Counted from the stretch's first letter, positions 1-15,000 are shown. The stretch is DNA of 34,257 nt from a bacterium (GCA_021734165.1 JAIPJL010000023.1:1-34257); one strand, 5' to 3'. The notes: generated by a model from the letters alone, not told the origin. A program made the numbers and translations.

Positions 1-3000
1 CCATCTTTCGCAATAACAACGTTATTAATTATCGATGAAAGTACATAGTAGTCATTATCACCATTGTTGTAAGCTGCAGATAATTCATACTCAGGGAAAT
101 ATGCAACTATATTCCACCCATCATCTACAGCGATATCTGCGCCTGCAGGAATGGGTACACCGGTAAAGGATAAATCGGCTCGCTCTGTCATCTTTACCTG
201 ATAACCTTCCTCATAGTTCCAGAAGGGAATATTATTGAATTCATCCCATGTAGGAGCATAGAAGTTACCATTCTCATCCTTGATGCGTTCAACCTTGTGA
301 TTTGCATCGTCAATTCTCAACTGGTCAAACATTAATACAACATCAGGACCATCTTCTTCATCTTCAAAGTAGAATTCATCGCTAAGATTGATGTTGATAG
401 AAATCACATTCCAGCTTTGTTCCAACGCTATTACCTGTTCTCTTACTCCAGCGATATAAACCGGAACCTCGGTTTCAACTACAAAATCGTTATCACTAAG
501 CTCAAACACGATTGTATAATCTCCTTCGTCATCAAGTGTAGTCTGCCATGAGAAAATACCTGAGCCATCACCATTGTCATTAAATTGTGCGCCTTCAGGT
601 ACATTGGCTGTTATTTCCAGATCGTCTCCGTCAACATCAATTGCTCTGACGACAAAATAGATTTCTTCATTTACAACGCTATTTATCTCACCCGGAATTT
701 CAACCCATTCAGGACTGTCCGGCGTTGGATTTATTGTAATGGTAAATGTCTCGTTTATCGAAAGATCACGTTGAGGAGCTGAAGTGTTAACTGAGCGTAG
801 AATTCGGATCGGTCCTCTATCACGATCTCCCACAAGATTCTCCTCCCTGTTATCGTCAGCACTTACTGTAACTTCCAGCCCTTCAGGTATATTGAAATTG
901 TCATCTGGACTGAATGAGAGAATGTTATTCTCATCAAGAGTCATATTTAATTCAGTGGGTATTTCACTGTAAGCGAAGGTTAGATCATCACCATCAGGAT
1001 CTGAGAAGATAGTATCAAGATCAGCAATTTGAATAGTTCGAGGATCAGTATCTTCATCGATCTCTATGTTATCAATTGATTGAACTAATTCTGGAGTACG
1101 GTTTACATCAATTACAACAAACGTAACAGTAACCTCGTCGTTCAGATCGCCATCTGAAATTGTAAAGGTAGCATTATATTCACCAGCGTCTTCGAAGCCG
1201 ACATCCCAGCTTAACAAACCTGAACCGTTCTGAATGTCAGTGAATTCTGCTTCATCTGGAAGATCATCCGTATTCATTTCAATTGTTAGTCGTTGTCCAT
1301 CCGGGTCTTCACCGATAATGGTGTATTCAAGTAACTGGTCTTCGTAGCTCTCAACATATTCTTCAGCATCGATCCATACCGGCGCTCGATTTACATTAGT
1401 TACCGTAAATACCACTTCAGCTTCAGCCGTTAAATCACCATCAGAAACTGTAAAAGCAGCGGTATATTCACCGGCGTCATCGTATGTAGTCTGCCAGTTG
1501 AAATGTCCGGCTGTTTGCTCATCAAATCTGAAAACAGCAGCTTCGGGTAGATCGTCAGATTGCATAGTGATGTTAATATCGTCTCTGTCCGGATCTTCAC
1601 AGGCAACTCTGAACTCTATTAAAGCAGTTTCATCAACATTTACTTGTTCAGGAATATCGGTGAAATAAGGATCCCTATTGACTTTATTAATGGTGATACT
1701 GACTTCACCCTCTTCATAAAGATCACCATCAGATATTGTAAATGTTGCTGTATATTCACCTTCGCTTTCATAATCAGTTCGCCATACAAAAGTGGCTGTG
1801 CCGTTGTGATCATCAGTAAACTCTACATCATCAGGAAGATCATCCGATCTATAATTGATAGTCAGATCATTTCCGTCAAGGTCTTCACCTGTAATCTCAA
1901 ATCGAAGTTCCTCAGTCTCATCTTCTTCCACGGATTCCGGTATATTAGTCCAGTAAGGAGCGCGGTTGAGGTTATTAATCCTGAAACTAACTTCTATTTC
2001 AGAAGTTAGATCACCATCCGAGAGTGTGAAGACAGCCGTATAATCACCAAAGTCTTCATAACCGGTTTCCCAGTAGAATCGTCCTGAACCACCACCGTTA
2101 TCCGTTAAAGTGGCTCCCTCAGGCAGGTTGTCTGATGTCATTGAGATTTCCAGATCATCACCATCAACATCACTTCCGGTAATGTAATACTCGATAACAT
2201 CTGTTTCGGAAGCTTCTACACTTTGCGGATACTCATCCCAGACTGGTGAATCATTCACAGGATTGATTGTCAGCATAAAATCTTCCTCTATCGCATCATC
2301 TCGGCGTGGCGAGAGAAGCGGATTCATCATGAGATGGTTTATTGAAGATGTTGATGCAATAACGTCTCTTGATTTTAACTGCCTTATTGGTCCGACAGGT
2401 TCACCCCAATCGGCTAAAGCTGCAAGGTCTTCTCTGCTGTCATCAGCAGTGATTACAATTCTAACTCCATCCGAAAGATTGTAGTTCTGATCCGGAACGA
2501 AATACAACACATTATCATCATCGATATTCATTTGCATTTCTTCAGTATTGCCATCGAAAGTGAAGTACAACTCGTCTCCATCAGGATCGCTGAATACATC
2601 ATCAAGATCGGCAATATCAATCCGGCGCGGATCGGGATCCTCGTCTATGGTAACATCATTAATATTTTGAATTACTTCCGGTGTTCTATTCACGTCTGTA
2701 ACTATTATCGTGATTTCAAGTTCGGTATCGAATTCACCGTCAGATAAAGTGAATTCTGCTGTGTATTCACCGGCGTCTTCATAACCTGTTTCCCAATAAA
2801 GCGTTGCGACGCCTTCACCAATGTCGGCAAATTCAAAACCTTCAGGAAGATCATCAGAGACGTATTCGATAGTCATTTCATCACCATCGGGATCGTTACC
2901 TTCGAGCCTTATATCAAGGATATCCGTTTCATCAAGCTCTACTAACTCCGGTGGATTTATCCATTGAGGCGGACGGTTGACGTCACCGACCGAGATGGTG

Positions 3001-6000
3001 ATCTCTGTTGTAACATCAAATTCTGCATCGGAAACCGTAAATGAAGCCGAGAAGTTACCTTCATCTTCGTAATCTGTCTGCCAAACGAATGTACCTGAAT
3101 TTTCGCCATCGAAGGTAAACTCGGCTTCGTCGGGTAATTCATCCGAAGCCCAAGTGATTTCTATTTCATCACCGTCAGGATCTTCAGCGCTGATAGTGAA
3201 TCGTACTTCTTCATTTTCATTAACTGCCTGATTTTCAGGTGCATCAATCCACGCTGGTGTGCGATTAACATGATAAACAGTAATTTCGACAACGCTTTCA
3301 GCCGTCAGATCACCATCGCTGACAGCGAATACTGCCTCATAAACACCTGAATCATCATAACCCGGCTGCCAGTTAAAATCGGCTGTCCCGTTATGGTTGT
3401 CAGTAAGGGTAATCCCTTCCGGCAGGTCTTCAAGATTAATAAGCGTTATGGTCAGGTCGTTTCCGTCCGGATCACTGCCGGTAACACGGAACTGAAGCTG
3501 TTGATCTTCATTTGTTTCCGCAGTTTCCGGTATATCAGTAAAGACCGGCGCCCTGTTAACATTCGTTACGGTAATTGTAACATCACTCTCAACAGTGAAC
3601 TCAGCATCAGCGAGTGTAAATGTGCCAAGGTATTCACCCTCGTCATCAAAGCTTGTCTGCCAGATCAGTGTACCGCTTCCGTTTCCGCTATCAGTAAACT
3701 CCCAACCTTCCGGTAGTTCATCAGACGAAAAATCGATACTCACTTCGTCACCATCTGGATCTTCGCCATTGACGGTAAGTTCAAGCTGCTCGTTTTCCGC
3801 TATCTCGACGTTTTCCTGGAAATTAGTCCAGGCAGGTGTACGGTTGACGTCTATAACCGTAATGGTAATTGTTTCCTCAACTCTGAAATCACCATCAGTA
3901 AGTGTAAACGTCGCTGAGTATTCTCCTGCATCATCGTAGGTAGTATTCCAGGCAAATGTTCCAACATTGGTTGCGTTGTTAAAGTTAAAGGCAATCCCAC
4001 CAGGAAGATCATCAGAACTATAGGTAATATTTAGTTGGTCTCTATCGGGATCACTGCCGCTTATTTCAAACCTCAATGTTTGACCTTCACGAACCTCCTG
4101 ATCCGCAGGTCTATTCACCCAGGCAGGTGTGCGGTTGACATGGATAACGGTAATCGTAATTTCAGAAACCGTTTCCAATTCTCCATCTGTGACAGTGAAT
4201 TCAGCGGTATATTCACCTGCGTCATCAAAGGTGGGCTGCCAGGAGAACGAGCCTGTGTTTTCACCGTCAAAGGAGAATTCAGCTTCATCAGGCAAATCAG
4301 CGAAGCGGTGGGTAATGTTAATATCATCACCATCAGGATCTTCGGCGATGATGTCAAATTCCAATAATTGATTTTCATCGATTTCGCAATCAACAGGAGC
4401 TTGTGTCCACTCCGGAGCGCGGTTTACATTTGTAACAGAGATGGTGACAACAGTCTCTACATCGTATTCTTCATCAGACAGAATGAACGTTAAAGTATGT
4501 TCACCAGCGTCATCATAGTTAGTCTGCCAGCTAAAATGCCCTGTTCCATGACCGTTATCGGTAAATTCAGCGCCTTCGGGAATGTCTTCGGTTATGGTTA
4601 ACTCTTCATCATCAACATCCTCACCGATAATGTCAAATTCGATCAGGTCGCTTTCCTCAATCGTCGTATCCTCAGGTATGCTAATCCATACAGGTGGATC
4701 GTTGACAGCGTTGACGTGAACATTGAACTGTTCTTCGGTCTCGTCATCGCGACTGGGATTGTTGCCGCCGGCAAGAATGTCGGCGCTCCCTGATACGTTC
4801 CGCAAGCTGCGAACTGGACCTCTATCCCGCTCAGCGCCGATACCGTCATCAGCAATGATCGTTACCACAGCGTCACCGAACCAGTGTTCCACGGAGGAGA
4901 TCTGTAACTGTGAGCCGTTAATTAGTTCAACATTAAACTGTTCAACGTTGCACGAAACATCAAATGATAGCTCATCACCATTTGGATCACTGAATACCTC
5001 ATTTAGATTTGCAATCACAAACGGCTCGAAATCTTCGTCAAGCTCAACGTCGTCGATTGGACTTGTAATCTCCGGCGCATCGTTAACACCGATACCTGTC
5101 AGCGTGATCACAACACTGCCTTCGTTGGGATCGTTGGATGTTATTGTCATGGTTGCTTCAAATTCACCGACATGCTCAGGAGCAAAGGTAACGGTGAAAG
5201 CCTGCTCTTCACCGCTTGTAAGATCGAATTCGTCGCCAAAGTCAACAGTGAATCCCTCGCCGTTGATTCGTATGTTGCTTGTAGTCAGTGTGATTTCACC
5301 AACATTGGAGATCATCAGATTCTCATCATTTGCATCAGCAACGGATACTTCACCGAAGTCTATTGCTTCAGATGGTTCAGTACTGATGTCCTTTGTAGGT
5401 GTATGATCATAGTAGTACGCTCCCATATCAGCGCGGGTGCCATCGGGGTCATCATCCGATTCGGGGTCGCCTGAGTTAAGGCAGGGAGAACGGGTTTCGT
5501 TGTACTCGGGGTAGTTTTCCCAGGTTAGATGGAAGTCACCATCTTCCATTTCGGGATTAACAAACAGCGGATCGGCGTCGATGCTTCCATCCTGCCATTC
5601 GACTCCACCATCACCGGATATGGCATCAGCGCCACCCTCAACATCGGAGTAGGAGATTACAACAGTTGCATTTTCCTCGACAAGAATAGAACCATTAGTG
5701 TTACCCCAGACTATGCTGTTGATAATCTCTGCATTACACTCACCGCGTAAGTAAATACCGCTAGCATTCTCATTAGCTTCATTGTAAGCTAATGTCGAAT
5801 TCTCAATGATAAAATTGTGAGCGTAATTGGGATGTGTGGAAATCGCGCCTTGGAAATTAGCGTGGTTATTGTACATCATCACTCGTATTAAGTGGATTGC
5901 CTCACCTGAGGATGATTTTGAGTATATTCCGCTTCCACCAGTGGCTCCATTACTGAAAATCTCTATATCACGAATAGTAGGCGCTGCTTCATCACAATCG

Positions 6001-9000
6001 ATATATATTCCACCACCGGAGACAGCGCTATTTTCAGTGATTACAAGATGCTCAAGAGTTGGACTTGCATTCAGACAATAAACCGCTCCGCCATACTGTT
6101 CGAAATCATTTATTTCATATCCCGAACCGTCGATGAGTGTAAATCCTTTAAGAATTGCTTCATCTGTCTCAGAATCCATGAAGGTGACGCATGCTCCGCG
6201 ACTTCTTGCATCAATCACCACTTCGCTTGGATCATCGGAATTGCCCATCAAAACAATATTCTTACCGATGAAATTTATGCTCTCCCTATATTCACCCGGC
6301 TCAACCAACACCGTATCACCGTCGGCTGATTTTTCAATGGCAGCCTGTATGGTTTCGTACTCGGCAGGAACGTTCAGGATGTTATCTTGCTCCACCGTGA
6401 TAGATATTTCCGCAATGCGTGTCAGATCACCATCAGAAAGGGTCAGTGTTACAACATAATCACCGGAGTCGTCGTGGTAGGTCTGCCATGTAAAGTCTCC
6501 AGCTCCATCACCGTAATCGACAAACTCCGCTCCTTCGGGTATATCGCTATCAATACTGAGTTCTTCTTCGTCGGGATCACTTCCAGCGACGTGGAATTCG
6601 ATCAGCTCACCTTCGCTTACGGTTATAGGATCGGGTAGTTCATCCCAGCGCGGACGTCGATTGACATTACCGACAGCAATATCGATTTCGGTTACAAGCG
6701 AGAGACTACCGTCTGAAGCAGTGAAGGTTGCCGAGTAGTTGCCTTCACTATTAAAGTCGGTCTCCCAACTGAAAGTAGCTGTGGAATCACCATCAAATCT
6801 GAAGTCAACCTCTTCGGGCAGGTCGTCGGAAGCCATAGTGATGTCGATCTCATCACCATCCGGATCGCCTGCAACTATCGTAAATTCTATGGTCTCCTCT
6901 TCGTGAACAGCCTGATCGATTGGTTCTCTTTCCCATTCGGGACGACGGTTGATGCCGATCACAGTTATCGTAACGTTGCGAATCACTTCGATATTACCGT
7001 CCGACATGGTGAAGCGAGCGGTGTATTCACCTTCGTCTTCAAAGGTAGTCTGCCACTGGAATGTTCCGGTATTTTCACCGTCAAATTCGAATGCCACATC
7101 AGCATCATTTGGAATGTTAATCCTGGTGTAGGTAATGTCTATTTCATCACCGTCTGGATCTGTTCCTGATAAAATAATTTCGAGAAGTTCGTTTTCGTTT
7201 ACTTCAACTTCACGAGGCGTCTCTTCTGAATATTCCGGTCGTCGATTAACATGATCGATTCTGAACCTGACTTCTGTATCTACATTGTATTCGCCATCTG
7301 AAAGTGTTAAAGTGCATTGATATTCACCTGAATCATCGTAATTTGTCTGCCAGGAGAATTCTCCCGAACCACTGCCAATATCTGTGAAATGTGCTGCTTC
7401 CGGCAGGTTATCGGAAGTAAAGCTAATATCAAGGTCATCACCATCAACATCGTACCCTGAGACTTCAAATTCGATAAGCTCATTCTCATCTACCCTGATG
7501 AAATGTGACAAATCATTCCAAACCGGAGGATCGTTAACAGGTATGATGGTCACGTTGAAACCCTCTTCGATAGCATAATCACGGCTGGGATTGTTATTAA
7601 AACCGGAGCGCTCAAGCTTACTTGTGAGTAGTTGAGGCGAAGCAAGATTCGTTACACCGTCGCTTTGATTGTCAGTTGTACCTCGAAGATTTCTTATAGG
7701 ACCATTATCACGTGAGGCACCGCCGACAAGAATGTCGTCTCTCCCTATTTGGTTTATAGAAAATCTCAAGACGGCTCGCTCATCCTGCTGATCATCAGCA
7801 GTAACAATCACTTCAAGATTCTCACCGTTGAAATCATCTGGCGCTTCAAGCGTAAGGATGTTGTCGTCATCAAAAGTTGCTTCAAGCGGTTCCTCCGCAT
7901 CTACGTTGTAAATGAGTTCATCTCCATCCACATCAAAAAACACATCATCAATATCTACAATTTCCCAAGGACCTGAATCCTCTTCAAACTCAACATCATC
8001 GATATACTCAACTACTTCGGGTGGATCGTTGACATTGAAAATTGCTACGATAAACTCGTCATTAGTCCTTTCCTGACCGTCATCAGCGGTTACGGTAACA
8101 CTTAAATCTGCTCCATAAAAATCGTTACCTGCTCCTATTGTGAGGATATTTTCGTCATCAAGATAGAGGATAAGGTCTTCGTCTCCGTCAACCGTGAATT
8201 CAAGATCATCACCATCGACATCGGTGAATACAGTGTCAAGATCGGCAATTATCCAATCTCCTGAATCCTCAGCAAATTCCTGGTCTGGGATTGCGCTTAC
8301 GATTTCGGGAGCGTCGTTAATTGAATTAACCGTTACGGTAAACTCAGTTGGAGTTGCTGGATCGCGACGTGGAGAATCGGCGCCTCCGCCTGCTGAACGT
8401 AGAATACGCCCGAACGCCTCATCACGGGCTTCATTGCCATCGTCGGCTATGACGGTGACTACAGCTTCTCCGTACCAGTTATCTTCGCTGTCCAGACGTA
8501 ATTGCGTGCCGTTTATTATTTCAACGACGAGGTTTTCATCCGCACTTGATGCTCTAAATGACAATTCATCGTGGTTGGCGTCTGAAAAGACAGTATCCAA
8601 ATCGGCAGCGATGTACGGTTCAAAATCCTCGTCAAGTTCAATATCATCAATGGGATTAATCACTTGCGGTGGATATTCAATATAAATACTGGTTCCCTGA
8701 AGCGCTATTTCGACAGTCTCTTCATCAGGATCGTCAGATGTAACAGTAACCGTACCCTCAAAGTAACCAAGCTCAAGCTCATCGGGAGCAAATTCAACGC
8801 TTAGGGTGTAATCGTTATGAGGACGGATTACAATATCTTCATCAGGCAGATCGCCAATACTAAAGAACTCACCCTCGATGGTAATATCGCTCACTGTTAA
8901 GTCTATGTAACCGTCATTCAGAATGGTGAACTCCAGTTCGGTTGAAGTTCCGTGTTCGACTTCTTCAAAGTCAAGTAGTTCCGGTTCTACAACGATATCG

Positions 9001-12000
9001 GCTTCACCGGTAATGGCTAATTGAACGGTGACAACAACATCAGGATCAACCGGATCATTAGATGTAAAATGAATGTTAGCTGCATAATCACCTGCATAAT
9101 CGACACGAGCATCAAGATAGACTATTAAATCCTGGTCTTCATCGGGAGTTATAATACCCCTTGCTGGGATAACAGTCAGCCAGCGCGACTCTTCAATTTC
9201 ATCGTCCACAATATAATATACAGGTTGATTCCAGGGACCTAGCCACAGATTTTCACCATCGTGACCGACGCCATCCCATTCCTGGCTGCCTTCCCATTCA
9301 AAGTCATTGGCAAGATTGGTGGCGTCCCAATCGGAATTAATATCGATCTGATAAATATGACCAGGAGTATTCAACCAAAGCTCACCGCCTGAGTGAAGGT
9401 TAATCCACTGAATACTGCGAGTACTGCCTTCAATATACTGCCGGTAGTTATCGATAATCCCAACTCGGTTGCCATCTTCATTTAAAACGAGAATATTACG
9501 ATTCTCATCATCGGTGATGATCATCAAGTATTCGTCAGAACTGGTCAATCCTGTTGCTCTGACTGGAGTGTCAAGGTTGCCAAGATTATTACCATCAGCG
9601 TCCCAGCGTCCGAGCCAGTTTCTTCCCCAGTTAAGGACATAGACGACACTATTCAGCCAGGCAGCTCCCATAGGATGTTGAGGCGCGATATTCCAGGAAA
9701 TCACTTCAGCATAGTCATCTGCCGGATCAACAGCGCCGAGGTAATCAGTGTTATAGCACGTCAACCACATCCATTCATTTTCTCTGTCCCAAGCAATACC
9801 GGCTTTGTGACGATTATCGCCGCTGTGTTCCCAGGAGAAGCTGTTTACAATTTCACCAAGGTCATCACGTTCAGGAATTCCCCTGCTGATCCTTCGGAGT
9901 GATCTTGCATCAGTTAAATCGCGCCCTGGTTCATTTTGAATTTCAACTTCAGACCACCAACGAAGATTTTCTTCACCAACGTTACCAATGTTTAATTCGT
10001 AATCGGCTGATGAACCGGCTTCCAGTTCATCAATGATCTCGTTAAGACTAACCGTAATCCGTGGTATGGCGAGAACACTTGCCTGAAGGTGTAAAGTGAG
10101 TACTTCCTCATCGGGATCATTTGAGGATATTGTTAAAACGTCTTCAAAATCACCCTGTTCCATGGCGCCGAAAGTAATAGTGATTTGCTGCTGGTTATTT
10201 GGTGCTAAATTTAATTGTACTGGATTAGCTGTAAAATCATTACTCTGTGTAGAAATATCTTCTACATTTAATGTTTCATCGCCGATGTTTCTGATAGTTA
10301 TAGGAACATCGTACTGGTATCCCGCAAATACTTCCTGGTAGTAATCACTCCAGTCAACCAAATCAGGATTTCCTTCATCAAAATGCTCCCATGTGACTTC
10401 AATGTCAGGCGCTTCAAGCACATGCATTATAACTTGGACAATCGTTTCCGGAGTTGCAGGATCATTAGAAAGGAAATAAATATCTGCTGTGTAATCACCT
10501 AAAACAAGATCAGTGGTGTTAAGCGTGAGCGCGAGTTCCATAGAATTGTTATCTCCACTTGCAACTTCGCCTTCTATTGGATCAAGCGTGATCCAACGAA
10601 GTTCAGAAACTCCATCATCGTATATACGAATGTTAGAAGGTGAGTAGCCGGCTGCCCACATGTTCTGACCGTCATGTCCGACACCGCCGTAACCGGTTCC
10701 AGCATTGCCATTGTAGGCATTGAAACTGACTGCGTCTTCGTAATCGAAGCACTGCCATTCTTCCTGATCTACACCAATCTGGTAAAGCATACCGTTATTG
10801 TATGCCATCATCCAGAGCGGGGCGTCGCCGTGCTCTGGCACCCATTCCAGACCGTAGTTGTAGATGTTGTTATGGTAAGCGTAGTGGTTGTTGATGTTGC
10901 CGACCTGCTGACCAATGTGATCATCATCATCCATCTCGTAAACCCTGATAGGCTGGTTGGCTTCCGAGGTCATCATGAACATCAAGTCATTTTCGTTGTC
11001 AAAGGCAAGTCCGTAACAGGTGGTCGGCATTTGGATGTTTCCGACATTGTTGCCTTCGAAATCGTAACGACCCATTGAGCTCGGAGCCCATGCACCCATC
11101 CATGCCAAGCCGTGATACACGCCTCCGTCCATAGAGTTACCGGGATTGACGCGAGCCACCTCTTCGAAGTTTTCGTAGTTGGAGTCGTGAGTGTAGGCGG
11201 CAGCAGTTCCATTATTGTAACAAGACACCCACATCACCTCATTTTCACGATCCCAGCCAACGATTGAGCAGTAATTATTGGCAGCATTGATGCCGTTAAA
11301 CGCACCAAGCAAATCGCCTGCATTATCTCGTCGAGGCACTCCGTTATTCTTAGCGTTGCGAAGTGAACGTTTATTCTCATCCCTCTCCGGTTCGCCTGTT
11401 AAATCTACATCCACTTCAAAGCGCAGCAAAGCATCGCCCTGATTTTCAACAGTAACGGTTCTCTCAATGATATTTCCCAGCATGATAAAATCTTCAATTT
11501 CATCGGGATCGATAACAATCTCGGGCGCGTTTTCCACAACAGCGGTCATTGGAATCCGAACCTGTGGATGTGCTTCTGAATTGCTGGAAATTTCTAATGT
11601 AGCGTTATATTCACCCGCATCAGTTGGCTCAAACAGCAGTTCAACATTCCGTCGTTCGTTTGGTTCAAGATCTAACCTGTTAATGTTAGGTGAAAAAGCT
11701 CCATCATCTATTTGAATCGAATTTACTTCAAGTTGTGTGACTCCGCTGCTGATTACTGTAAAAACAATTTCGTACTGTAAATCTTTATATATCCCTTCAA
11801 AAGCTTTATTCCAGTCAATACTGTCAGGATAACCGTAGTCATCCGACCAGACAACTTCAATGTCAGGAGCATCATCAACGTTCATAGTCACAGGAAATTC
11901 AATAGTTACATTATCCGGATCGTTAGTTTCTATCCAGACAGCGCCGCGATACTCACCACCAATTAGTCCTGTAGCATCCAGAGTAACCGTAAAATTGCGA

Positions 12001-15000
12001 CTACCGTCAGCAGCAATCTCTGCATCGGTAGGATCTATTTGTAACCAGTTAGATTCTACAACACCATCATCGTAAATACGAATGTTAGAAGGTGAGTAAC
12101 CGGCTGCCCACATGTTCTCGCCATCATGACCAACAGCGCCGTATTGAGCGCCGAGGCTGCCATTATTGAAAATTGTGAAGCTGACAGCATCTTCATAATC
12201 GTAGCACTGCCATTCTTCCTTGTCAACACCAATCTGGTACAGCATACTGTTGGAGTAATTGAACATCCACAATGGGGCGTCACCATGAGCAGACACCCAT
12301 TCTATACCGTATTCGCTCTGGTTACCGTGGTAAGCCATGTGGTTGTTGATGTTGCCGATCTGTTCACCCAGGTTCAGATCATCCATCTCATAAACCCTGA
12401 TAGATTGGTTGGCTTCCGAGGTCTGGTGAAAACATAACTCGTTTTCGGAGTCGAAGGCGAGTCCATAAACAGTAGTCGGGAATTGGATGTTCCCGACATT
12501 GTTACCTTCGATGTCGTAACGGCCTAATGTCGTCGGAGCCCAAGCGCCTATCCAGCACAAGCCTCCATACACGCCTCCGTCCATGCAGTTACCGGGATTG
12601 ATGCGAACCACTTCTTCGAAGTTTTCGTAGTTGTTATCGTGAGTGTAAGCGGCTACTACTCCATTGTTGTAGTTGGATACCCACATCACTTCCGCATCGG
12701 AATCCCAGCCAAGGATTGAGCAGTAATTGTTAGCGGCATTGATGCCGTTAAACGAACCGAGCAGCTCACCTGCATCATCGCGACGAGGCGCATTACCACT
12801 GTGAGCGCTACGGAGAGAGCGAGCGTTAACATCGCGATTCGGTTCAGAATAAGATTCTGTTTTTAAGGCAACTACAAGGCGTGACTCTCCATCATTACTA
12901 ATAGTAAGATTATGTTCAGCAACCTCACCAGTTATTAAATCATCCTGAAGACTTTCCGATTCCATTGTAATAGCAGGAGGCCCAAACGTCTCGCCTATTA
13001 ACGGAACCGGATATTCTTCACGCTCGGCTGCGTTTGAATTGATAATCATTGTTACTTCATGTTCACCGGACTGATCCGCTTCGAGAGTAACTGTAACAAC
13101 AACTTGTTCATCTGGTTCAATAGTGAATTCATCATTATCGACGCTAAAGAATTCCGCTCCTTCACCGTGGAAATCAATACTGGCGACGTCAATATCTTCA
13201 TCATCATAGTTATATAAATTAAGTTCAAGGTCGTAAGCAACATTATTGTATAGGTCGTCAAATGCCATATTCCAGTTTACTTCCTGTGGAAAACCGTAAT
13301 CATCATCCCACTCAACAACAAGATTCGGCGGTTCAGAGATATAGAGTCTGACGTTAAGCGTCGCAGCATGATTATTAGGATCATTGGAGCGGAAGATAAC
13401 ATCAGCCTCATAGAATCCAACGGATCTGTGAATAGCATCAAGAATGAGGTTTATTTCGGTGTTCTCGCCTCCGTTGACTACTCCTTCCGTTGGTTCATAA
13501 GAAATCCAACCTCGCTCGGTGACTCCATCGTCGTAAACGCGAATGTTACTCGGCGTATAACCGGCACACCACATATTCTGACCATCGTGACCTGCGCCAC
13601 CGTAACCTGTTCCAGCATTGCCATTGTAAGCATTGAAGCTGACAGCATCTTCATAATCAAAGCACTGCCATTCTTCCTGATCTACACCAATCTGGTACAG
13701 CGTACCGTTATTGTAAGCCATCATCCAGAGCGGGGCGTCTCTGTGCTCGGGCACCCATTCCAGGCCATAGTTGTAAATATTATTGTGGTAAGCATAATGG
13801 TTGTTGATGTTGCCGATTTGCTGGCCAATGTGATCATCATCATCCATCTGATAAACCCTGATAGGCTGGTTGGCTTCCGAGGTCATTATGAACATTAAGT
13901 CATTCTCGTTGTCAAAAGCGAGTCCGTAACAGGTGGTCGGCATTTGAATGTTTCCGACATTGTTGCCTTCGACGTCGTATCGACCCATTACCGACGGAGC
14001 CCATTGACCCATCCAAGCCAAACCGTGATAGACGCCTCCGTCCATGCTGCTGCCGGGATTGACGCTTGCTACCTCTTCGAAGTTTTCGTAGTTGTCGTCA
14101 TGCGTATAAGCAGCAGCAACCCCATCGTTGTAGTTGGAAACCCACATTACCTCATTTTCACGATCCCAACCAACTATTGAGCAGTAATTATTTGCAGCAT
14201 TGATACCATTAAATGAACCAAGCAGATCGCCAGCATCATCGCGACGAGGAGCATGTGCTCTGTTCACGCCTCGTAATGATCTATTGTTTTGATCGCGTTC
14301 CGGCTCATTAATTATCTCATGTTCAACCGTAAACCGAAGATTAGCTTCACCATTGTTTGAAACTTCGATTGGGATTTCACTAACCCAGCCAACATAGAGG
14401 CTGTCATTAATCTCGTCAGGTTCAAGCGCTATTACAGGTGGCCGGAGAGCTGCGGCATGAACGGCAATTGTGTATTGAGGATTAGTCTCAGTATTATTCC
14501 GAATTGTGATAACAGTATTTACTTCACCTGCTTCATCGGCATTGAAGTTAAAATTAACTTCTCGCGCATCATCTGGTTCTATAACAAAATTGTCCGCATC
14601 AGCGCTGAAATAACGATTTCCGGGTGTAATCTCAATTATCTCTAAATCTCTTCTGCCTGTATTTCGTATTGTAACAGGAACTTCATAACGGATGCCGGTA
14701 AACACTTCCTCGTAAACGCTATTCCAATCGATCCGATCAGGAAAACCGGCTTCTTCAGTCCAGATAATCTCGATGTCGGGTCTCAAGATTTCAGCAGTTG
14801 CAATTAGAGCAATTTCATATTCACTATTTTCGGCATCACTGGAATAAATTGTCATCGTTCCTTGGTGTTCACCCTCCCTGTTAGTTGAGAACGTTACTAT
14901 CAATTCACCAACATCACTTGCTGGAACGGTGAGTTGATCATCCTCAACAAAGAACGCTGCATTATCCACCCTAACGCTGTCAATACTCAGCGCTGCAGTG

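Noticed and set aside
1105-4705. Regular ~290-bp DNA repeats as a CRISPR or satellite array
   Set aside because: The period is that of a protein repeat in one reading frame, with third-position divergence and no short identical repeat/unique spacer pattern.
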